Shown here one piece after another: positions 21,053 through 24,444 of a stretch of DNA of 24,444 nucleotides. The translations under genes were made by a program, and so were the position numbers. The stretch comes from CAYGSN01 sp964352675 (lineage in GTDB: Bacteria > Pseudomonadota > Alphaproteobacteria > Micavibrionales > Micavibrionaceae). The notes under the pieces were generated by a model that was not told the DNA's origin, ran no database searches, and saw only the letters and a program-made list of their open reading frames with translations. Within the stretch, counting starts at the first letter, position 1. Every line of letters starts with the position of its first letter. The stretch spans positions 1-24,444 of the forward strand of contig CAYGSN010000031.1 of the NCBI GenBank assembly GCA_964352675.1. The letters are read 5' to 3'.

Positions 21053-21289
21053 TTACCCCTTGGTGTTTGATTGTGTTTTCAAATGATTTATGACTTTTGT
21101 ATATTCAAGTTGGATATCTTTATAAAGAGCGCTTTTTACTTCTATTGAATCCTCAGAACTCTCTTGTCCGTTTTTGCACAAATCACCCATAGGGAGCGCG
21201 CTTAAATTATACGAGTTCCCTTTAAGCGCATGGGCCGCTTCTTCTATTCGGACAGTCCTCACATTTGCCCGAGCATCCACGGCTCTCAT
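21053..21289 (-). CDS. Histidine-phosphotransfer (Hpt) domain protein, probably truncated
   Basis: The minus-strand frame of 78 aa contains RIEEAAHALKGNSYNLSALP, the Hpt signature with the phospho-accepting His in AHALKG. It is followed by DLCKNGQE and a helix to the C-terminus, as in the second half of an Hpt four-helix bundle. The first helix that normally precedes the signature is absent; the N-terminal 14 residues do not resemble one. ATG 21289 has no ribosome site. The 5' part overlaps the 61-aa frame described next. This is either a remnant or a minimal Hpt. No partner kinase is nearby, although two orphan receivers are in the window. Confidence 0.5.
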   Translation of the reverse strand: MRAVDARANVRTVRIEEAAHALKGNSYNLSALPMGDLCKNGQESSEDSIEVKSALYKDIQLEYTKVINHLKTQSNTKG

Positions 21290-21407
21290 CGTTAGACAAG
21301 CTGGACGGCGTCGGGCGTTCAGGTGCGGAGGATTGTTCCCCCGGCGCGATTCCGTTCACAGAAACCTGTATAAATTGCGGTCTTGAAGATTGTTTTGGGT
21401 CTATCAT
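21222..21407 (-). CDS. 61-aa Cys-rich small protein overlapping the Hpt fragment
   Basis: On the minus strand ATG 21407 follows TAAGGAAAT and lies 20 bases after the stop of the upstream 110-aa gene, so it looks like the second gene of a minus-strand operon. The sequence MIDPKQSSRPQFIQVSVNGI ... ends in a cysteine cluster CSGKCEDCPNRRSGPC (spacing C-x3-C-x2-C-x7-C), which could bind zinc or iron-sulfur. The last third overlaps the Hpt signature in another frame, so one of the two may be a fusion artefact. No family recognised. Confidence 0.4.
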   Translation of the reverse strand: MIDPKQSSRPQFIQVSVNGIAPGEQSSAPERPTPSSLSNDESRGCSGKCEDCPNRRSGPCA

Positions 21408-21427
21408 ATTATTTCCTTATAGCGACA

Positions 21428-21760
21428 TTATCTTCCAATACTAGGAATAAATCCACCCTGTAATGCACCACCGCCGACAACCTGGCCTCCCATACCGGCG
21501 GCTATGCTGGCTATGCCGCCGCCCAGCTTGGTGGCCAAAAAATCCATCCCATTTGAAAGCGTGGTTGCTATTGCATTGTTGAGCATGGGTTCCCGCAGAG
21601 CATGGAATAATGCCACGCCGCCGGGAAGGTAATGCCAGATGGCCAGGTCTATAGCGCCTAGCGCCAGGAATGCCGGAACGCTCCATGCTGCGAACTTAAA
21701 AGCTTTTTTTAGAAATCCTTTAAGTTTCGAAGGTTTTTTGCCGGTTTTATCGTCGCTCAT
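21428..21760 (-). CDS. 110-aa membrane-associated hypothetical protein with Gly-rich C-terminus
   Basis: The minus-strand frame is open to ATG 21808, but the start is set at ATG 21760 (MSDDKTGKKPSKLKGFLKKA), because the longer start runs into the Fur-type inverted repeat. A basic N-terminus precedes one clear membrane helix (FAAWSVPAFLALGAIDLAIW). The C-terminal third is Gly/Ala-rich (KLGGGIASIAAGMGGQVVGG then GALQGGFIPSIGR), weakly hydrophobic and reminiscent of glycine-zipper or pore-forming peptides. I recognise no family. It is transcribed divergently from the lipoprotein gene, sharing the Fur-box-like region. Confidence 0.65.
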   Translation of the reverse strand: MSDDKTGKKPSKLKGFLKKAFKFAAWSVPAFLALGAIDLAIWHYLPGGVALFHALREPMLNNAIATTLSNGMDFLATKLGGGIASIAAGMGGQVVGGGALQGGFIPSIGR

Positions 21761-21793
21761 TTTCTTATTTTTCAGTTGACTTTGTTTGGTAAT

Positions 21794-21847
21794 GATATTG
21801 ATAATCATTCTTACTTGACAGTGTTAATGAGAATGATTATCAGTGTC
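21794..21847. promoter_or_regulatory. Divergent Fur-box-like operator (12-bp perfect inverted repeat)
   Basis: gataatcattct (21800-21811) and agaatgattatc (21830-21841) are exact reverse complements 18 bases apart. Each overlaps a 19-bp match to the Fur box GATAATGATAATCATTATC: positions 21794-21812 match 16 of 19 and 21829-21847 match 15 of 19, counted by eye. TTGACA (21815-21820) lies between them as a plus-strand -35, with TATCAG 17 bases on as a poor -10. The site lies between the minus-strand 110-aa gene and the plus-strand lipoprotein and could control both in response to iron. Confidence 0.7.
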
Positions 21848-21883
21848 AATAGCAAAAATAAACATTCAACACGGGTGATGATC

Positions 21884-22408
21884 ATGAAAGAAAAATTTGC
21901 AGTAATAGCAGGCGGTACGGTCTGTCTGGTAACCATGTTCGCCGGTTGCGGCAATTCGTCGATGTCCCCTGAGGAGATATTGGCTGCGCGAACAGATTTT
22001 GCAAATAATCCGTCTGCCGATCCGAATGAGGCAGATCAAACCTATGTCAACATTCCGGGGAATGAATTTGTGATGCGGATGACCAGTGAAAAATTCCCGA
22101 ACGGCCATGATGTTCTCATCGATCCTGATGACATGGTTCCCTATAAGGGACCTGAGACCAAAGGACAGATTGTTTTGATGCCGCGCGACAGGTTCCCCCT
22201 CCAGATTAATGAGGCTTTCCCGGAAGTGCCGGGCGCACAGATCCCTCCGCTCAAGCCGGGTGAAGCCACCGGCGTTCGGACCACGGCAACGTATTTGGAT
22301 CACCTTACGGCGCCCTCCTCAAAAATGGGCCACGGTATTCCTATAAAGCAGGTTAATGAGGCTATGCGGCGTTGTTATGAACCTTGGGGAATTCCTATTC
22401 CAGAGTAA
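21884..22408 (+). CDS. Lipoprotein of unknown function
   Basis: The 174-aa precursor MKEKFAVIAGGTVCLVTMFAG has a lipobox ending FAGC, with the lipidated cysteine at residue 22. The mature part is Pro- and acid-rich and soluble-looking (ADQTYVNIPGNEFVMRMTSE, GQIVLMPRDRFPLQ, and a C-terminal MRRCYEPWGIPIPE) with no recognised domain. ATG 21884 was chosen; ATG 21878 is two codons earlier and equally possible. The longer frame from 21776 crosses the operator and is not a signal sequence. The next large gene starts 27 bases after its stop in the same frame, suggesting an operon controlled from the Fur-like site. Confidence 0.75.
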   Translation: MKEKFAVIAGGTVCLVTMFAGCGNSSMSPEEILAARTDFANNPSADPNEADQTYVNIPGNEFVMRMTSEKFPNGHDVLIDPDDMVPYKGPETKGQIVLMPRDRFPLQINEAFPEVPGAQIPPLKPGEATGVRTTATYLDHLTAPSSKMGHGIPIKQVNEAMRRCYEPWGIPIPE

Positions 22409-22435
22409 CTTTACACATCAGCAATCACACTAGAT

Positions 22436-24444
22436 ATGAGTACCACATCAACCTTATCGGTCCGGGGAAATTTTTCCTCCCTCCGCCTTCTTAAGAAAAC
22501 GGCGGATCATTACGGTCTGCGTATCAGAAGCGCAGGGCGCGGCCGGTATAAAATTTCTTCCAAAGAAGCCGGTGAATTTAATGTCGATCGGTTTTGCCCG
22601 GATTATATTCAGCACAGCTACGGCACTTTTGGTCTTAAAAATGCCAAAGAATTTCTGGAGTTTTTAACTCATCCCGGGCAGGCGCATTATATGCGTTCCA
22701 CCTCTGCGGCCTTGCCGTCGGTTCAATCGGCCTGGGGGGCGGTGCAGCGCGGAGCCTACCGGACCGGCCGGGTTATGGGAGCCGTGGAATCGCCGCAAGA
22801 AGCAGAGGCGCTTGAAAAGCGTAAGCTCATGCACCGGGTGATGCATTTCGGAACGACGGCATCCGTGGCTTTGCCGGAGCTTCAGGATGAGGAGCTGGAC
22901 AAAGAAGAAGCGGAATGCCACGCGAAAACCGAACGTAAGGTTAAGGAAAGGGATGCCTGGCGCAATGAAATCGAAATTGGGAACCCGGAATCTATTCCCG
23001 GCGCGATTGAGGGTTCCGGCTTTGATCTGAAACACGGTTTTCGTTTTGTACTGGATCACCGGATCGTGCAGGAGGACGGCTTTGACGGGCATTATCAAAG
23101 ACAGCTGCAGCAACGTTTCTGGGGCATTATCGATCAGGCTACGAGCGGGCGTTACCAGGCCGAAAGACCGCGCGTAATTTATTTATCAGGATCGGAACTC
23201 AAGCGTCTATGTGACGGTGTGGAACGGTATCGGAGCGAGCTGGATGAACTCAGCGAACATGTGGCTTTTGAAGAAGGGGTTCAGGAACGCCTGCGCAATG
23301 TTGAAAAGCGCGTTTCAAAGCTCAACAGAGATCCGGCGTTTTTGCGCCGTTCTCAAGGCCAGGACCTTGATCAGACGCAGACATTGCGGGCAAAAATGGA
23401 TAATTCAACCGCACTTACGCGGCTGGAAAGCTCACCTGTGATGCGGGATTTTCTGGCGCTGCGGAAATTCTCCGAACGCAAGGAGCCGGTTATGGAAGCG
23501 TTCGGCGAAGAGGTGCGTACCTTCATGGCGGTTGCGGATTTATATGCACGCCAGGAGGGCGGTGTGTCTCCGGCGCAGCTTAAAGCGCTGAGCGATGAGT
23601 TCTTCAACCTTGATGCGTTTTCGACAATGGCAGCGCGCCTGATGGAGGAAACAGCCGCGGAACAGGGGTTGGACCGACTGGCGGGGCGGATGTCCGTAAC
23701 GCAGCAGGCCTTTGCATCCGCCAGTCTGACAGATCAATCGCTGCGTTCCAAATTTATGGGCGATAATTTTTCCGAATTGTTCGAAGCCTTGCGTGAAGGT
23801 TTGGGCAAAGGCGATACGGCGTTGATGAAACCGGTTAAGGCTGGCGGGAAAAGCTTTGCTGAAATCACAACCGAAGTTGCAAAATGGCCGTTTGAATCCA
23901 AGCGGAATATGGCGATCGTATTCGGGTTGGGCTGGGTTCTGTGGGCGATGAGCGGCAACAAGCCCATGGATGTGTCGAATTTAAACCAGATGACATACGC
24001 CACGGCCGAGGGCTCTGCCACATTCAGGCCGGACATGGACAGGCTGGTGGACGAAGCCAAGCAGATTCATAACTATCATTATGATCTGAGGTTCAGCCCC
24101 GTTGCCTGGTTGAAGGGGCTTGTAAGTGCAAATGTTGTGGCGCCGTTTGAAGCCTATAAACACGTCATGAATCTTTTTATGATTCAGGGCGCTGAGTTTT
24201 GTGTAAATAACCTGCAGGACGGCACGCAATGGGCGTTTGACAAAATGGGCCTTCCTGTGAATGCCGATCCGGTGTTTTCCAAAGTGGCGGAAAAAACCAT
24301 ATACACCCTCGCCAATTTTCTTTTCAAAATGAATTTGATCCAGAATTTCTCCCATGTCGCCTTTTGGGGCTGGGCGGCGGAAAAAGGCTATAAATACGGG
24401 CTTCGCGGCTTTACGCATATGATGGATCTGGCTGCGCCGATTAC
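22436..24444 (+). CDS. Very large protein of unknown function (3' end beyond window)
   Basis: The frame starts at ATG 22436 and stays open for 669 codons to the window edge. It is bounded upstream by the in-frame TAA of the lipoprotein, so this is the first possible ATG. The protein (MSTTSTLSVRGNFSSLRLLK ...) is polar and helical. It has a charged probable coiled coil at about residues 262-305 (YRSELDELSEHV, then VQERLRNVEKRVSKLNRD) and hydrophobic segments at about 491-505 (MAIVFGLGWVLWAMSG) and about 620-640 (TIYTLANFLFKMNLIQNF). Codon use is consistent, with G/C-rich third positions. I recognise no domain. No strong Shine-Dalgarno is visible. Genes of this kind with lipoproteins occur in conjugative or secretion clusters, which is only a guess. 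Confidence 0.75.
   Translation, partial: MSTTSTLSVRGNFSSLRLLKKTADHYGLRIRSAGRGRYKISSKEAGEFNVDRFCPDYIQHSYGTFGLKNAKEFLEFLTHPGQAHYMRSTSAALPSVQSAWGAVQRGAYRTGRVMGAVESPQEAEALEKRKLMHRVMHFGTTASVALPELQDEELDKEEAECHAKTERKVKERDAWRNEIEIGNPESIPGAIEGSGFDLKHGFRFVLDHRIVQEDGFDGHYQRQLQQRFWGIIDQATSGRYQAERPRVIYLSGSELKRLCDGVERYRSELDELSEHVAFEEGVQERLRNVEKRVSKLNRDPAFLRRSQGQDLDQTQTLRAKMDNSTALTRLESSPVMRDFLALRKFSERKEPVMEAFGEEVRTFMAVADLYARQEGGVSPAQLKALSDEFFNLDAFSTMAARLMEETAAEQGLDRLAGRMSVTQQAFASASLTDQSLRSKFMGDNFSELFEALREGLGKGDTALMKPVKAGGKSFAEITTEVAKWPFESKRNMAIVFGLGWVLWAMSGNKPMDVSNLNQMTYATAEGSATFRPDMDRLVDEAKQIHNYHYDLRFSPVAWLKGLVSANVVAPFEAYKHVMNLFMIQGAEFCVNNLQDGTQWAFDKMGLPVNADPVFSKVAEKTIYTLANFLFKMNLIQNFSHVAFWGWAAEKGYKYGLRGFTHMMDLAAPI

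Noticed and set aside
21776..21883. Longer N-terminus for the lipoprotein
   Set aside because: The extension crosses the Fur-type inverted repeat and would bury the signal peptide and lipobox internally.
23981..24418. 145-codon minus-strand frame near the window end
   Set aside because: It lies opposite the 669-codon plus-strand frame, which has the better codon pattern and continuity.
1..24444. CRISPR array, tRNA, rRNA or known riboswitch
   Set aside because: No regularly spaced repeats, no cloverleaf or CCA-ended tRNA pattern and no recognisable aptamer core was found on either strand by eye.

Overview
This window looks like an alphaproteobacterial chromosome. The evidence is an ECF sigma factor typed like those of that class, a short-Q-loop (CIO-type) cytochrome bd oxidase, a DUF1328 / PRC-barrel / CBS / CsbD / Dps stress cluster, an AbiEii remnant, and integrase and Fur-family fragments of alphaproteobacterial flavour. 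I cannot place it below class level. There are no rRNA, tRNA or CRISPR features. All family names rest on motifs I can see and family knowledge; no database was searched.

Layout. (1) 1-4351, plus strand: the 3' end of nhaA, an unlisted 40-aa membrane peptide, a methyl-accepting chemotaxis protein, a broken htpX protease gene, and a DUF4010/MgtC-type membrane protein. (2) 4481-8165: a CBS-domain membrane protein on the minus strand, diverging from an OmpW-like outer-membrane protein followed by cydA and cydB. (3) 8281-9739: an orphan HipB-like repressor behind a perfect palindromic operator, an A+T-rich gap, and an orphan KdpE-like response regulator. (4) 9754-15085: a dense stress cluster: OmpA-type lipoprotein, small coupled proteins, CBS protein, DUF1328, entericidin-like lipoprotein, PRC-barrel protein, Dps, CsbD-like protein, ECF sigma factor, two small hydrophilic proteins and a single-domain receiver protein. 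Four transcription units in this block, including that of the sigma factor, share one ungapped 52-bp upstream element. This is the most interesting signal in the window and suggests a sigma-factor-centred regulon. (5) 15082-16208: gene decay, with an AbiEii toxin remnant interrupted by a stop, a small minus-strand gene, a 15-T tract and the last 51 codons of an ACR3 arsenite transporter. (6) 16223-20629: a Kef-type cation/proton antiporter, a broken DksA/TraR gene, and a SulP transporter with a tandem-Usp protein. (7) 20631-21407, minus strand: integrase, Fur-family and Hpt fragments, plus a second copy of a short peptide head also seen at 15082. (8) 21428-24444: divergent transcription from a Fur-box-like inverted repeat. 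On the plus side lies a lipoprotein followed by a very large reading frame (at least 669 codons) that runs off the window and has no function I recognise.

How it fits together: the intact genes concern ion and pH balance (NhaA, Kef, SulP), low-oxygen respiration (cydAB), envelope upkeep (OmpA lipoprotein, HtpX, entericidin) and general stress protection (Dps, Usp, CsbD, CBS). The decayed genes mark at least two places where mobile or accessory DNA entered and eroded.
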